Below the pieces are notes generated by a model, which made no database searches, was not told the origin of the DNA, and was given only the letters and a program-made list of their open reading frames with translations. A DNA stretch of 64,000 nucleotides. Origin: Candidatus Parcubacteria bacterium. Its GTDB lineage: Bacteria > Patescibacteriota > Saccharimonadia > Saccharimonadales > Saccharimonadaceae. How positions within the stretch are numbered: the stretch's first letter is position 1; the number at the start of each line of letters is the position of its first letter. The stretch is taken from positions 1 through 64,000 of the forward strand of contig JAEYUP010000001.1 of assembly GCA_023432445.1 (NCBI GenBank), written 5' to 3'. Made by a program: the position numbers and the translations under genes. Positions 55,862 through 64,000 of this stretch are shown here, in pieces.

Positions 55862-57079
55862 ATGAGAATTCTTATGTTGGGTTGGGAACTTCCGCCCCAT
55901 AACAGTGGTGGTATGGGTGTAGCTTGCTACCATCTCTCAAAAGCACTCGCGCTCCAAGGCTCGTCGATCGACTTTGTTGTCCCCTATTCGGCCGCTCACG
56001 ACGACATCGACTTCATGGAAGTGCACAATGCGACTGACCTTTCACCTCTGCATAAGTTCGGTATGGGCGCATATGACGGCATATCGGCGCAAGATATGAC
56101 CGAGAGTGGCGCGCCCAGCACAATAAGGGCTGTACAGAAGCAGTACCTCGACTACATCGAACAGTTCGCTACCAAAAAAGAATACGACGTCATCCATGCA
56201 CACGACTGGCTGACGCTTGAGGCCGGAGTGCGTGCCAAAGAACTTACCAACCTGCCGCTCGTAGTCCATGTTCACGCTACCGAATTCGATCGCGCTGGCG
56301 CTAATTTTGGTAACCCCCTAATCCACGATATAGAGCGACAGGGTCTCTTGATGGCTGATAGAATCTTTGCCGTCAGCAATATCACGAAGGACATCATCGT
56401 AAAGCGCTATGGTATACCGGCTGACAAGGTAGAAGTGGTCTATAACGCCCTTGATGTTTCTAGCTTTGATGATACTTACGCCTACGACCAGCAAACGTAT
56501 CGTTACCTCGAAGGGCTGAGGGCAGAAGGTTACACAGTCATCAGCGCTGTAACTCGGCTGACTGTCCAGAAAGGCCTAACCTACCTGATCGAGGGCTTAG
56601 CTAAAGCCCTTCAAAAATACGATCGCATCGTGTTGTTATTGGCTGGCGATGGCGAACAACGTGACGAGCTGATCAAGCTAGCGTCCTCATACGGCATTTC
56701 GGACAAGATCTTTCTCACTGGCTTTATTAGGGGGAAGAAATGGCGTGACTCTTACGCCGTATCTGACGTTTTCATCCTCAGCTCTGCAAGTGAGCCGTTC
56801 GGCTTGACGGCCCTAGAGGCCGCACACCACGACAACGCTCTTATAGTCACCAAGCAGTCGGGTGTAGGCGAAGTACTACATAGCGTATTTCGCTATGACT
56901 TCTGGGACACTGACCGGCTTGCCGACGAAATAGTTGGGATTGCTACTTCAGACGCTCTTCGTGACTCGTTGCGCCAAAATGTCATGAACGAATACGCCAG
57001 GCTTTCATGGCCAGATGTAGCTGAGCAGTGCCTACGACTCTACCGCATTCCGATAGCTACCCGAAAGGTGACGGTATGA
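55862..57079 (+). CDS. GT4-family glycosyltransferase, glycogen synthase-like
   Basis: A 405-residue GT-B enzyme. It opens MRILMLGWELPPHNSGGMGV, the pattern of glycogen/starch-synthase-like and GT4 enzymes, and includes YDVIHAHDWLTLEAGVRAKE, then ADKVEVVYNALDV, the sugar-nucleotide site ITRLT-type AVTRLTVQKGLTYLIEGLAK, and the catalytic SSASEPFGLTALEAAHH. It probably extends an alpha-glucan from a nucleotide sugar, or makes a trehalose-like product. A TATAAT box ends ten bases before the ATG. The stop overlaps the GH57 start (ATGA), and GH15 follows, so synthesis and breakdown genes are in one operon. Confidence 0.9.
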   Translation: MRILMLGWELPPHNSGGMGVACYHLSKALALQGSSIDFVVPYSAAHDDIDFMEVHNATDLSPLHKFGMGAYDGISAQDMTESGAPSTIRAVQKQYLDYIEQFATKKEYDVIHAHDWLTLEAGVRAKELTNLPLVVHVHATEFDRAGANFGNPLIHDIERQGLLMADRIFAVSNITKDIIVKRYGIPADKVEVVYNALDVSSFDDTYAYDQQTYRYLEGLRAEGYTVISAVTRLTVQKGLTYLIEGLAKALQKYDRIVLLLAGDGEQRDELIKLASSYGISDKIFLTGFIRGKKWRDSYAVSDVFILSSASEPFGLTALEAAHHDNALIVTKQSGVGEVLHSVFRYDFWDTDRLADEIVGIATSDALRDSLRQNVMNEYARLSWPDVAEQCLRLYRIPIATRKVTV

Positions 57080-58305
57080 ACAAGCGTGGTATAACTTTCT
57101 ACCTGCACGTCCACCAACCCTATCGAGTACGACCTTATTCGGTGTTTGATACCGCCACTAATCACAATTACTTCGACGAGCCGAACCCCTTTGGAAAAAG
57201 TAACAACCGGAATGTTTTTTTAAAGGTCGCTGATAAATCCTACCGACCCATGAACGCACTTCTTGAAAAACTTATTAAGACGCACCCTGAGTTTAAAGTC
57301 TCTTTAAGTATTACCGGAACATTCATTGAGCAGGCCGAGGAATGGGCGCCGGACGTTATCGAGAGTTTTCAGCGTTTAGTCAAAACCGGTAATGTTGAGA
57401 TCGTTGCTGAGACGTATCATCACTCTTTAGCCTTCTTCTACAGCCGCGAGGAGTTTGAACGACAAGTAGACCTTCACAGACAAAAAATCAAAGAAGTTTT
57501 TGGGATCGAAGCGTCTGTTTTCCGCAACACCGAGCTTGCTTACAACGACGAACTGGCGCAGTGGGCTGAGAAAGCTGGTTTCAAGGGTGTTCTAGCTGAA
57601 GGCTGGGACCCGGTGCTCGACGGCAAGAGTCCAAACGCCATCTATCAACCAGAAGGGACGAGCAATATTAAGCTCCTACTTAAGAATTACCGCCTCAGCG
57701 ACGACTTGGCATTTAGGTTCAGTAATCGGTCTTGGAAAGAGTGGCCGCTAACGGTTGACAAGTATTCAAGCTGGGTTGAGGCATCTATTTACGACCAACC
57801 GCTCGTCAATCTTTTTATGGACTATGAAACTTTCGGCGAGCACCAGTGGAGCGATACGGGCATATTCGATTTCTTTGAAGAGTTTGTTTCTAAATGGTTA
57901 CAAAACCCCGACAATACTTTCTACACCGTATCTGAAGCTATCAATACGTCTGATATTGCCGGAACTTTGAGTATGCCACAAACCGTCACTTGGGCTGATA
58001 CCGAACGAGACCTAACGGCTTGGACCGGTAACACGATGCAGCAAGAGGCGCTGGGGTATATATACGCACTCGAGAAAGATATACTTCGTACCAATGACGA
58101 TGATCTCATCCGCGACTGGAGACTCCTTCAGACGTCCGACCATGTTTACTATATGTGCACCAAGTGGTTCACAGATGGCGACGTTCATGCCTACTTTAGT
58201 CCTTACGACTCACCTTATGATGCTTTCTTGTTTTACCTAAACGCTGTACGTGATATTCGTTGGCGATTGCACGAAAACCACAATACAGGGGGCCTAGGTG
58301 GCTAG
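57076..58305 (+). CDS. GH57-family glycoside hydrolase
   Basis: A 409-residue GH57 alpha-glucan enzyme (alpha-amylase, branching enzyme or 4-alpha-glucanotransferase). The first motif is HQPYRVRPYS; a later motif IVAETYHHSLAFF; the catalytic nucleophile Glu is in VFRNTELAYND, and the acid/base Asp in LFMDYETFGEHQWSD. The C-terminus ends shortly after a helical bundle. Starts at ATG 57076, overlapping the upstream stop, and itself overlaps the GTG of the GH15 gene by eight bases. No signal peptide, so it acts in the cytoplasm on internal glucan. Confidence 0.93.
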   Translation: MNKRGITFYLHVHQPYRVRPYSVFDTATNHNYFDEPNPFGKSNNRNVFLKVADKSYRPMNALLEKLIKTHPEFKVSLSITGTFIEQAEEWAPDVIESFQRLVKTGNVEIVAETYHHSLAFFYSREEFERQVDLHRQKIKEVFGIEASVFRNTELAYNDELAQWAEKAGFKGVLAEGWDPVLDGKSPNAIYQPEGTSNIKLLLKNYRLSDDLAFRFSNRSWKEWPLTVDKYSSWVEASIYDQPLVNLFMDYETFGEHQWSDTGIFDFFEEFVSKWLQNPDNTFYTVSEAINTSDIAGTLSMPQTVTWADTERDLTAWTGNTMQQEALGYIYALEKDILRTNDDDLIRDWRLLQTSDHVYYMCTKWFTDGDVHAYFSPYDSPYDAFLFYLNAVRDIRWRLHENHNTGGLGG

Positions 58306-60241
58306 ACCGATCGTTCTTAGTAACGGTGAACTTCACGTCGGCCTTAACAATTACGGGGTCGTCCACGACTTTTACTATCCCTACGTAGGGTTTGAAAATC
58401 ATGCCGCCGGAGAAGGACTCAGGCACAAGGTTGGCGTCTGGGTAGATGGATCTATAAGTTGGACGGACGGGCCTGGTTGGAAGTTTGACTTCTCCTACCC
58501 GCATCAAGCCTTGGTCGGCCGTACTATAGCCAGAAACGAAGCGCTACAGATATTACTTGAGTTCGATGACTTCGTGGACTCTGAGATGAGTGTCTACATG
58601 CGTAACATCCATGTAGTCAACACAGCAAACGTGGACAGGACTATTCGCCTATTTACTTACCAGGCCTTTGCTATTGGTGACTCTCGCAGTAACACCGATA
58701 CCGCCCAGTATTTACCCGACAGCGATGCGGTACTTCACTATAGGGGTCGCAGAGCATTTGTAGTTTCGGGAAAAGTTAATGACAAGCCTTTCGACCAGTA
58801 TTCGGTAGGGCTTTTTGGCATAGAAGGACACGAAGGCTCTTTCCATGATGCCAACGACGGCGAGCTAGGTGGAAACAACGTTGAGCATGGACGGGTAGAC
58901 TCTATCCTTCGCTTTACATTAGATGTTAAGGCCTCTTCATCTGTCCGAGCTCACTATTGGATTTCCGCTGGTATGTCTACGCGCGAAGCACTCTACATTC
59001 ATCGTCAGGTACAAGAAGAGGGTCTGGTTGAACGTCTGCACTCAACTGCACAGTGGTGGAAGAACTGGTTGGACCCAGCTATTAAAATGAGTTTTAAGAT
59101 GCCAGAAGAACACCGCAAACCTTTTGTTTACAGCATCATGATACTAAAATCACAAATGGACAAGCGAGGTGCGATTATAGCCAGCACCGATAGCTCCATG
59201 CTTAACTACTCACGTGACGCCTACGCTTACTCATGGCCGCGCGACGGTGCTTACGTCATTTGGCCCTTAATACGTCTCGGCTACTATCAGGAAGCCTACC
59301 GTTTCTTTGAGTTCTGCCAAAGGGGTGTTCATCCCGGAGGCTACTTAATGCATAAATATCGTGCCGATGGTGCTCTTGGAAGCAGTTGGCACCCATACGT
59401 ACATGGCGGCACGGTCGCGCCACCTATTCAAGAAGATGAGACCGCTTTGGTGGTATTTATGTTCGTTCAGTTTTATCAACTTAGCAAAGACAGCGCCCTA
59501 ATACGTGATTTTTATCACGCATTAATACGTCCGATGGCCGACTTTTTGGCAGAAAACATCGATAAAACCACCGGCCTACCGAAACCTAGCTACGACTTGT
59601 GGGAAGAGTCCTTCGCAACGTTTACCTACACTACTGCCGTCACTTTCGGTGCTCTAAAAGCGGTCGCAGACATGGCGCAATCAGTCGGCGATGATGAAAA
59701 CGCTGTTAAATGGCAGTTGGCGGCCAACGACATTCAAGAAGCGGCCCAGAAGCACTTGTACAATGATGAACGAAAAGTTTTCTATAAGAGCGTATCAGTG
59801 GTTGACGGTAAGTTGTCGCAGGATCCCACGATCGATACCTCGGCCGTTTTTGGTTCGTTTATGTTTGGGCTCTTTGGGCCTGATAGCGACGAAGTCGTGT
59901 CTTCGGTTAAGACCGCTTCAGAGGTGTTTAATACTTCAGATGAAATGCCCGGTTTACCCCGCTACGAAAACGATCCTTACAGGCGAACTTCAGAAAGCGT
60001 TACTGGAAACTGGTGGCATATATGTACATTGTGGCAGGCACAGTACTATGTAGCCAATGGAAATGACGCCAAGGCCCTTAATATATTAGATTGGGTCCAG
60101 CGCCACGCATTTTCCACCGGGATGTTAAGCGAACAAGTTAACCCTGTCGATGACAAAAAGGTGTCGCCAGCGCCATTGACTTGGTCACATGCCGAATATG
60201 CCTCTACCCTACTAGATTACCTGGAGAACGGACGTGAGTAA
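58298..60241 (+). CDS. GH15-family glucoamylase-like enzyme
   Basis: A 647-residue glycoside hydrolase releasing glucose from alpha-1,4 (and 1,6) glucans. An N-terminal beta-sandwich (residues 1-270, LSNGELHVGLNNYGVVHDFY) is followed by the (alpha/alpha)6 barrel with NYSRDAYAYSWPRDGAYVIW, the catalytic Glu in SYDLWEESFATFTY and the second Glu in GMLSEQVNPVD. No signal peptide, so it is cytoplasmic, like bacterial/archaeal GH15 enzymes. Start is GTG 58298, inside the end of the GH57 gene. Confidence 0.93.
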   Translation: MARPIVLSNGELHVGLNNYGVVHDFYYPYVGFENHAAGEGLRHKVGVWVDGSISWTDGPGWKFDFSYPHQALVGRTIARNEALQILLEFDDFVDSEMSVYMRNIHVVNTANVDRTIRLFTYQAFAIGDSRSNTDTAQYLPDSDAVLHYRGRRAFVVSGKVNDKPFDQYSVGLFGIEGHEGSFHDANDGELGGNNVEHGRVDSILRFTLDVKASSSVRAHYWISAGMSTREALYIHRQVQEEGLVERLHSTAQWWKNWLDPAIKMSFKMPEEHRKPFVYSIMILKSQMDKRGAIIASTDSSMLNYSRDAYAYSWPRDGAYVIWPLIRLGYYQEAYRFFEFCQRGVHPGGYLMHKYRADGALGSSWHPYVHGGTVAPPIQEDETALVVFMFVQFYQLSKDSALIRDFYHALIRPMADFLAENIDKTTGLPKPSYDLWEESFATFTYTTAVTFGALKAVADMAQSVGDDENAVKWQLAANDIQEAAQKHLYNDERKVFYKSVSVVDGKLSQDPTIDTSAVFGSFMFGLFGPDSDEVVSSVKTASEVFNTSDEMPGLPRYENDPYRRTSESVTGNWWHICTLWQAQYYVANGNDAKALNILDWVQRHAFSTGMLSEQVNPVDDKKVSPAPLTWSHAEYASTLLDYLENGRE

Positions 60242-60911
60242 GCTTTCCCGTCCGATACACAAAGTGGTCCAAAGGCACTCGCGCTCTAGGCAACGGCGCG
60301 CTAAGGTTTTGAGAAAAGTAGCTAAACTTCACGACTTCTTGTATTTTGGGTCTATACACCGAGAGGACGACATTGAGCCGATCCACGGTTTTACCGCATC
60401 AGTAACCCATGTTGATCAGCATTTCTCTGTCGGCCAGCTTGATGACTACGCCGTCCGTATAGTTGATAGATTTGACACACATAATATCAACGTCGCCGGT
60501 CCACGCACTCAGATGTGGACAATTGTAGAGATAAGTCTCTTGTCGCGAAACGTGCCTCACATATTCCTCATACCCACCGGTGAGTCAGCCAAAGAATATC
60601 AGCGCGTCTTCAGATCGCACTATCAGCTACAGCCCTTAAATGCTACCCTACTTCGTCAGCATAGCCCCGAAGTTCACGGTCGTTTTCAGATCTTAGCACC
60701 GACATCGCGCATGTTGGACGTTGAAGGGTTATTGACCACATCATTAGTTATGGGTATAGCCTCACGGTTTTGGCCGCATGGAATAGAAATTAAAGGTGAC
60801 AAGCTTTACTTATATCTAACAGACCACCGTCTCTCAGAAACGATGGTCTCGTCAGTGATTGCGTCAGGCCTCTGGCTAGCACAATCGATAGATGATTCGT
60901 TAGATAACTAA
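60234..60911 (+). CDS. hypothetical protein of the glucan operon
   Basis: A 225-residue soluble protein starting at GTG 60234, eight bases before the GH15 stop. Its N-terminus is very basic ([20 protein letters not shown]), followed by a mixed alpha/beta body (DHFLYFGSI-like [38 protein letters not shown]) and a hydrophobic C-terminal helix ([16 protein letters not shown]). It has no family I recognise. The tight overlap means coupled translation with GH15, so a role in glucan turnover or targeting is plausible, but not shown. Confidence 0.7.
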   Translation: MSKLSRPIHKVVQRHSRSRQRRAKVLRKVAKLHDFLYFGSIHREDDIEPIHGFTASVTHVDQHFSVGQLDDYAVRIVDRFDTHNINVAGPRTQMWTIVEISLLSRNVPHIFLIPTGESAKEYQRVFRSHYQLQPLNATLLRQHSPEVHGRFQILAPTSRMLDVEGLLTTSLVMGIASRFWPHGIEIKGDKLYLYLTDHRLSETMVSSVIASGLWLAQSIDDSLDN

Positions 60912-61114
60912 CCCTTACGAGCTTTAACTTCGTTGCGTCCGAGGTTTTTCTTGGTTTCAGTGTAAACAGCGTGCTTTCGAGCAACTGGATCGTACTTCTT
61001 CAAGCTAATTTTTTCGGTCGTGTTCTGGGTGTTCTTGGTCGTGTAATAAGTACGGTGACCAGTGAGCTCACTGACCAAACCAACTAACTTCCGCTTTGTA
61101 TTCTTTTTTGCCAT
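60908..61114 (-). CDS. rpmG: ribosomal protein bL33, cysteine-free form
   Basis: A 68-residue bL33. The family signature is [20 protein letters not shown], then [18 protein letters not shown]. The CxxC...CxxC zinc ribbon of the C+ form is absent, so it is a C- version. It is slightly longer than usual (about 50-55), with a basic start and end. Its stop overlaps the stop of the convergent glucan operon gene. Confidence 0.94.
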   Translation of the reverse strand: MAKKNTKRKLVGLVSELTGHRTYYTTKNTQNTTEKISLKKYDPVARKHAVYTETKKNLGRNEVKARKG

Positions 61115-61161
61115 ATCAATGTTTGATTATACCAAATTAATCTGTTGTTAGCAAGTATACG

Positions 61162-61236
<75 letters not shown>

Positions 61237-61266
61237 GTAACCCTGGTAATTATACTGTATATATCC

Positions 61267-62559
61267 TTATTTTTGAAGCCCAAGTACAACCAGATGCTCT
61301 ATGTGTGGCGTTCTAGGAAAGAAGTTGTAGCCGCGACATTCCTCTATCATATACTTGTCCCTCAAAAGAGCGACGTCGCGGGCCTGTGTAACGGGGTTGC
61401 ATGACAGATAAATAATCTTCTCTGGCGTGACCTCAAGCAATCTCCCGATGACGTCTTCGTGAAGGCCGGCCCGAGGTGGATCGACAATAATAGTTTTGTC
61501 TGTAGAAATATAATCAAGTGCATGTTCACTCGGCGCTAAAACCGCCTCGGCCTTCTTGCCTAGCGCGTCGATATTTCGTTTCATTTCCCTGACGGCGCTT
61601 TCGTTTATTTCAACAAGGGTGACATCCTCTCCACCAATCGTAAGGCCAATCGTACCCACCCCACTATACAAGTCGACGACAGGTTTGTCTTCCGGTATCC
61701 ACGACTCTATGTCTTTAAGAGCTTGTTCGTACACAGGTAGATTTATCTGAAAGAAGCTCTCGGTGGCGTACTGGAAAGATATATCGATAAGTTTGTCGTT
61801 AAGCTGCCTGCCGGCTGATGTAAGGCGCTTAGTGATAACACTTGCTGGGCTCTTGGGGTTTGAATATATAACCTCTCCCCTGCCGTCCTTGATCATTATG
61901 TCCCGAAGAATATCCACTGGAAAGTCTTCGTCTTTCACGTACAGCTGCCAGGCGGTCGAGCCCTGCTGATCACACCGTATGAGTAGTGTTTTTAGCGTTC
62001 TGCCGGTAATTTTATGGTCATTTAGGGCGGCTAAAATCTCAGTAGCTTTAAGATTAATCGCTGGGTTGGCTAGACTTGTGCCGTCTACCGGTATCTTGCC
62101 GTGAGTGCCTCGACGGTAAAAGGCTAGCGAAAGTTGTTCGGTTTCGGTATCATACCAGAAACTAAATTCGATTTTATTTCGATACTCATACTGAACATCA
62201 TCACTGTATACCGTTGCTTTACCCTGCAACTTAATGCCGTGAAGCTCAAAAGCTTCCTCAATAAGTTGTGCTTTATAGCTCTGCTCCGCTTCAAACATCA
62301 TAATCTGCCAAGGGCTGGTAGATAGATAGCTGTCGTGGTCTCTAGGCTCAATTCTCTCTGCGCTTGGCTTGATCACGTTTATAACGACACCTTCAGCGTA
62401 ACTAGATTTCTTTTTTGTTAGCTGGACATCAACTTCTTCACCTGGAAGACCTCCCCAAACAAAAACCTTGCGTCCATCAGCTAATTTGCCGAGAGCTTGG
62501 CCGCCGCCGACAATACGATCGAGTTTTACAATTTCCCTAGGAAGTTCTTTCTTTGCCAT
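61267..62559 (-). CDS. RlmD/TrmA-family RNA (uracil-C5) methyltransferase
   Basis: A 430-residue SAM enzyme that methylates U in 23S rRNA (RlmD/RlmCD type) or tRNA. A TRAM domain (residues 5-60, VKLDRIVGGGQALGKLADGR) is followed by the methyltransferase core: FFQINLPVYEQALKDIESW, VVDLYSGVGTIGLTI, IIVDPPRAGLHEDVI and the catalytic YLSCNPVTQARDV. The four N-terminal iron-sulphur cysteines of RlmD are missing: the matching stretch reads EPRDHDSYLSTSPWQIMMFE. The ATG at 62557-62559 follows TATAAT by seven bases; the in-frame ATG at 62568 lies inside that box. Confidence 0.92.
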   Translation of the reverse strand: MAKKELPREIVKLDRIVGGGQALGKLADGRKVFVWGGLPGEEVDVQLTKKKSSYAEGVVINVIKPSAERIEPRDHDSYLSTSPWQIMMFEAEQSYKAQLIEEAFELHGIKLQGKATVYSDDVQYEYRNKIEFSFWYDTETEQLSLAFYRRGTHGKIPVDGTSLANPAINLKATEILAALNDHKITGRTLKTLLIRCDQQGSTAWQLYVKDEDFPVDILRDIMIKDGRGEVIYSNPKSPASVITKRLTSAGRQLNDKLIDISFQYATESFFQINLPVYEQALKDIESWIPEDKPVVDLYSGVGTIGLTIGGEDVTLVEINESAVREMKRNIDALGKKAEAVLAPSEHALDYISTDKTIIVDPPRAGLHEDVIGRLLEVTPEKIIYLSCNPVTQARDVALLRDKYMIEECRGYNFFPRTPHIEHLVVLGLQK

Positions 62560-62566
62560 CTTATCC

Positions 62567-62572
62567 ATTATA
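62567..62572 (-). promoter_or_regulatory. leaderless -10 (TATAAT)
   Basis: Consensus TATAAT seven bases before the ATG at 62557-62559; it overlaps the alternative ATG at 62568. Confidence 0.55.
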
Positions 62573-62630
62573 CGTGCATGGCATCATTAACCCTAGTATT
62601 ATGGGCTATTTATGCTAAAATAAATAAGTT

Positions 62631-62707
62631 GCCGCTTTAGCTCAGTTGGTTAGAGCGACTGTTTTGTAAACAGTAGGTCCACGGTTCGAATCCGTGAAGC
62701 GGCTCCA
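62631..62707 (+). tRNA. tRNA-Thr (anticodon TGT)
   Basis: A 77-base tRNA with encoded CCA. Acceptor GCCGCTT pairs with AAGCGGC. Anticodon arm ACTGT-TTTGTAA-ACAGT, anticodon TGT; T arm GGTTCGAATCC. It is followed five bases later by tRNA-Tyr. Confidence 0.96.
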
Positions 62708-62712
62708 AGTTA

Positions 62713-62797
62713 GCAGGGGTTGTGGAGCGGTCAAACACATCAGACTGTAAATCTGACGGCTTAGCCTTCGTAGGTTCGAATCCTACCCCCTGTACCA
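62713..62797 (+). tRNA. tRNA-Tyr (anticodon GTA)
   Basis: An 85-base class II tRNA with long variable arm and encoded CCA. Acceptor GCAGGGG pairs with CCCCTGT (one G-U). Anticodon loop CTGTAAA, anticodon GTA; variable arm around CGGCTTAGCCTTCG; T arm GGTTCGAATCC. Confidence 0.95.
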
Positions 62798-62806
62798 AAT
62801 TTATTA

Positions 62807-62832
62807 AAAACGCCTTTTATGAGGCGTTTTTA
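62807..62832. terminator. bidirectional terminator
   Basis: AAAAACGCC and GGCGTTTTT around TTTTATGA: a stem flanked by A-run and T-run, so it can end the tRNA transcript rightwards and the TPR gene leftwards. It overlaps the stop of the TPR gene by three bases. Confidence 0.85.
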
Positions 62833-63480
62833 CATAATCACGCGACGAGGCTGTCGAAGTGACTTCTTCTGTGCCGGCTTAACGAGACGAGCGGCATGTT
62901 CGCGAATCTTAATAGCTCGCTCTGGCTCTTCGTTGCGATCATAGGCATCGGCAAGAATAGTTAGTGTCTGAGCGGTAGGTTCTAGTCGCACAGCTTGCTC
63001 GAGGGACTCAATGGTCTTCTTGGTATGTCCGAGCTTCTCCTGTACCTTGGCATAGGCAATGTGACGCGCTGCCGACTCTGAGTCGATCGCTAAAGCCTGC
63101 TCAAAAGCTAAAGCCGCCTTGTCGTAGTTCTCGGTCTCAAAGTATATCAAGCCGACGTTGTGAAGACTGCTGGCACTTGGTTCAAGTGACTGAGCGATCT
63201 CAAAACACTCAATCGCCTCTTTGAACTGCTTCTGTTTGGCGTAAAGTATGCCGAGACGGTTGTAAGCACTGGCGTTGCGTTCGTCGACACGCAGAATAGT
63301 TAGCAGAGCCTTTTCGGCGCGCAAGTACTTACGCGAGACCAAAGATTCTTGAGCAATCGACCAGAGTTGATCAAGTTTGTCGGAAAGTTTGGTAGGCAGA
63401 TCACTCACCACCTCGGCGACTGTCTGCTTTTGATAGATCGTCCAAGCGCCCAAAAGCGCAATAACAATAAGTCCTAACAT
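62830..63480 (-). CDS. membrane-anchored TPR protein
   Basis: A 216-residue protein with an N-terminal hydrophobic helix (MLGLIVIALLGAWTIYQ) and about four to five tetratricopeptide repeats: ALLTILRVDERNASAYNRLG, ILYAKQKQFKEAIECFEIA, NVGLIYFETENYDKAALAFE and AYAKVQEKLGHTKKTIESL. The C-terminus is basic. TPRs serve as a binding scaffold, and the partner is unknown. A TATACT box ends nine bases before the ATG. Upstream on the same strand lies the clamp-loader gene, so the two may be co-transcribed. Confidence 0.85.
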   Translation of the reverse strand: MLGLIVIALLGAWTIYQKQTVAEVVSDLPTKLSDKLDQLWSIAQESLVSRKYLRAEKALLTILRVDERNASAYNRLGILYAKQKQFKEAIECFEIAQSLEPSASSLHNVGLIYFETENYDKAALAFEQALAIDSESAARHIAYAKVQEKLGHTKKTIESLEQAVRLEPTAQTLTILADAYDRNEEPERAIKIREHAARLVKPAQKKSLRQPRRVIM

Positions 63481-63503
63481 TTCTCTAACAGTATATCACA
63501 CCC

Positions 63504-64000
63504 TTACAGTAGCGCCGTGGTTAGTTGAAGTCTGATGTTGCCGTTTGCCTCTATGCGACGGTGCGTTTCCAGTAATTTATCGATGGCCTGCAAAAGCGAC
63601 CAATCTTTCTTGGCTTCAACGGTCATCTTAAGCTGTTTCAAGGCGTCGTTGATTAGTAGGAGTGCCTCAGAGCGGTTATCACGGTATTTATGCGCCACTA
63701 CGGCTCTATCATAGGTATTGCCAGTCACAAAGTCTCTGGCATCACGGACGATCGCCGAACGGTTTGTAAAATGCCCCTCGTCTGTTAACCGGACAATTTC
63801 AGCCGGTAAACCCTCGGCTATAAACAGCAGCTGAGTTCGACGGGCCTGGTCGGTGACGTTCAAATTGTCCAACAACTTCTCAGACTGCATTTTGCTGACA
63901 GGTCTTATGTCGATCTTCTGTACCCTAGATAGTATGGTTGGTAGTAATGTAGATGTATTGTGAGCAAGGAGCACAAAATGGGTGAAGTCATTGGGCTCTT
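63504..64000 (-). CDS. DNA polymerase III delta-prime-like subunit (5' end beyond window)
   Basis: The C-terminal 165 or so residues of a clamp-loader ATPase; the start lies past base 64000. The visible part opens EPNDFTHFVLLAHNTSTLLP and TILSRVQKIDIRPVS, the sensor-1 and SRC-motif region of HolB/DnaX family (here SRV rather than SRC), then a lid domain (LLFIAEGLPAEIVRLTDEGH) and a helical collar (RSEALLLINDALKQLKMTVE). Together with dnaX this would form the replication clamp loader. Confidence 0.85.
   Translation of the reverse strand, partial: EPNDFTHFVLLAHNTSTLLPTILSRVQKIDIRPVSKMQSEKLLDNLNVTDQARRTQLLFIAEGLPAEIVRLTDEGHFTNRSAIVRDARDFVTGNTYDRAVVAHKYRDNRSEALLLINDALKQLKMTVEAKKDWSLLQAIDKLLETHRRIEANGNIRLQLTTALL

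Overview
The window looks like a stretch of a small-genome Patescibacteria (CPR) chromosome, most likely Candidatus Saccharibacteria (TM7). This is an inference from the reduced gene set, the many short conserved proteins of unknown role, a salvage-type thymidylate gene set (thyX, dcd, tmk, tdk), orphan surface proteins, and storage-glucan enzymes. TGA is used throughout as a genuine stop (for example in ATGA overlaps), so the code 25 seen in Gracilibacteria and Absconditabacteria does not apply. There is no rRNA operon, CRISPR array or recognisable insertion sequence.

Layout. 1-580: a G/C-only palindrome at the window edge, a small ORF, and a long hairpin-rich transcript with its own promoter, read leftwards. 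590-6655: a UvrD-like helicase fused to a nuclease, two small proteins, and a very long pilin-like protein with fibronectin modules. 6750-7130: tRNA-Gln preceded by a broken partial copy of itself. 7190-17360: accessory genes (NIF3-like, hydrolase, DUF2200, a surface transglutaminase, a GltS-like symporter, a PP2C phosphatase, intact and broken DUF1801 genes). 17355-23290: an Erm/KsgA-like methyltransferase, a P-type ATPase, greA, an AI-2E family protein and small leadered genes. 23371-31642: cysS, a DHH phosphoesterase, recR, ybaB, a membrane glycosyltransferase, dnaB, dnaX. 31750-32607: a predicted orphan small RNA facing a DUF3800 gene. 32776-39480: rplJL, tmk-dcd-thyX, rplA, rplK, nusG, secE. 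39584-44111: glycosyltransferase, histidine kinase, metallohydrolase, P-loop kinase, a PF04120 protein. 45108-54105: an operon with an ABC exporter pair, a 1,840-residue RCC1-propeller surface protein and thymidine kinase. 54645-60911: NDH-2, then a glucan operon (GT4, GH57, GH15, unknown). 60908-64000: rpmG, tRNAs, an RNA uridine methyltransferase, a TPR protein, and the end of a delta-prime clamp-loader gene.

Expression signals fall into two styles. Many single genes or first genes of operons have a -10 box (often extended, TGn-TATAAT-like) ending 6-8 bases before the ATG, so their mRNAs should be leaderless. Ribosomal genes, internal operon genes and a set of small single genes instead have a leader with a Shine-Dalgarno (SD) site. 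The -10 spacing also fixes several start codons.

Points most worth a second look: the leaderless architecture; the structured RNA at about 180-575; the orphan small RNA at 31785-31849; the interrupted tRNA-Gln copy; the 14-repeat (two seven-bladed) RCC1 protein encoded with an ABC exporter; the +1 shift in tmk; the long N-terminal extension of ribosomal protein L1; and the loss of metal-binding cysteines in RecR, DnaX and the RlmD-like enzyme.
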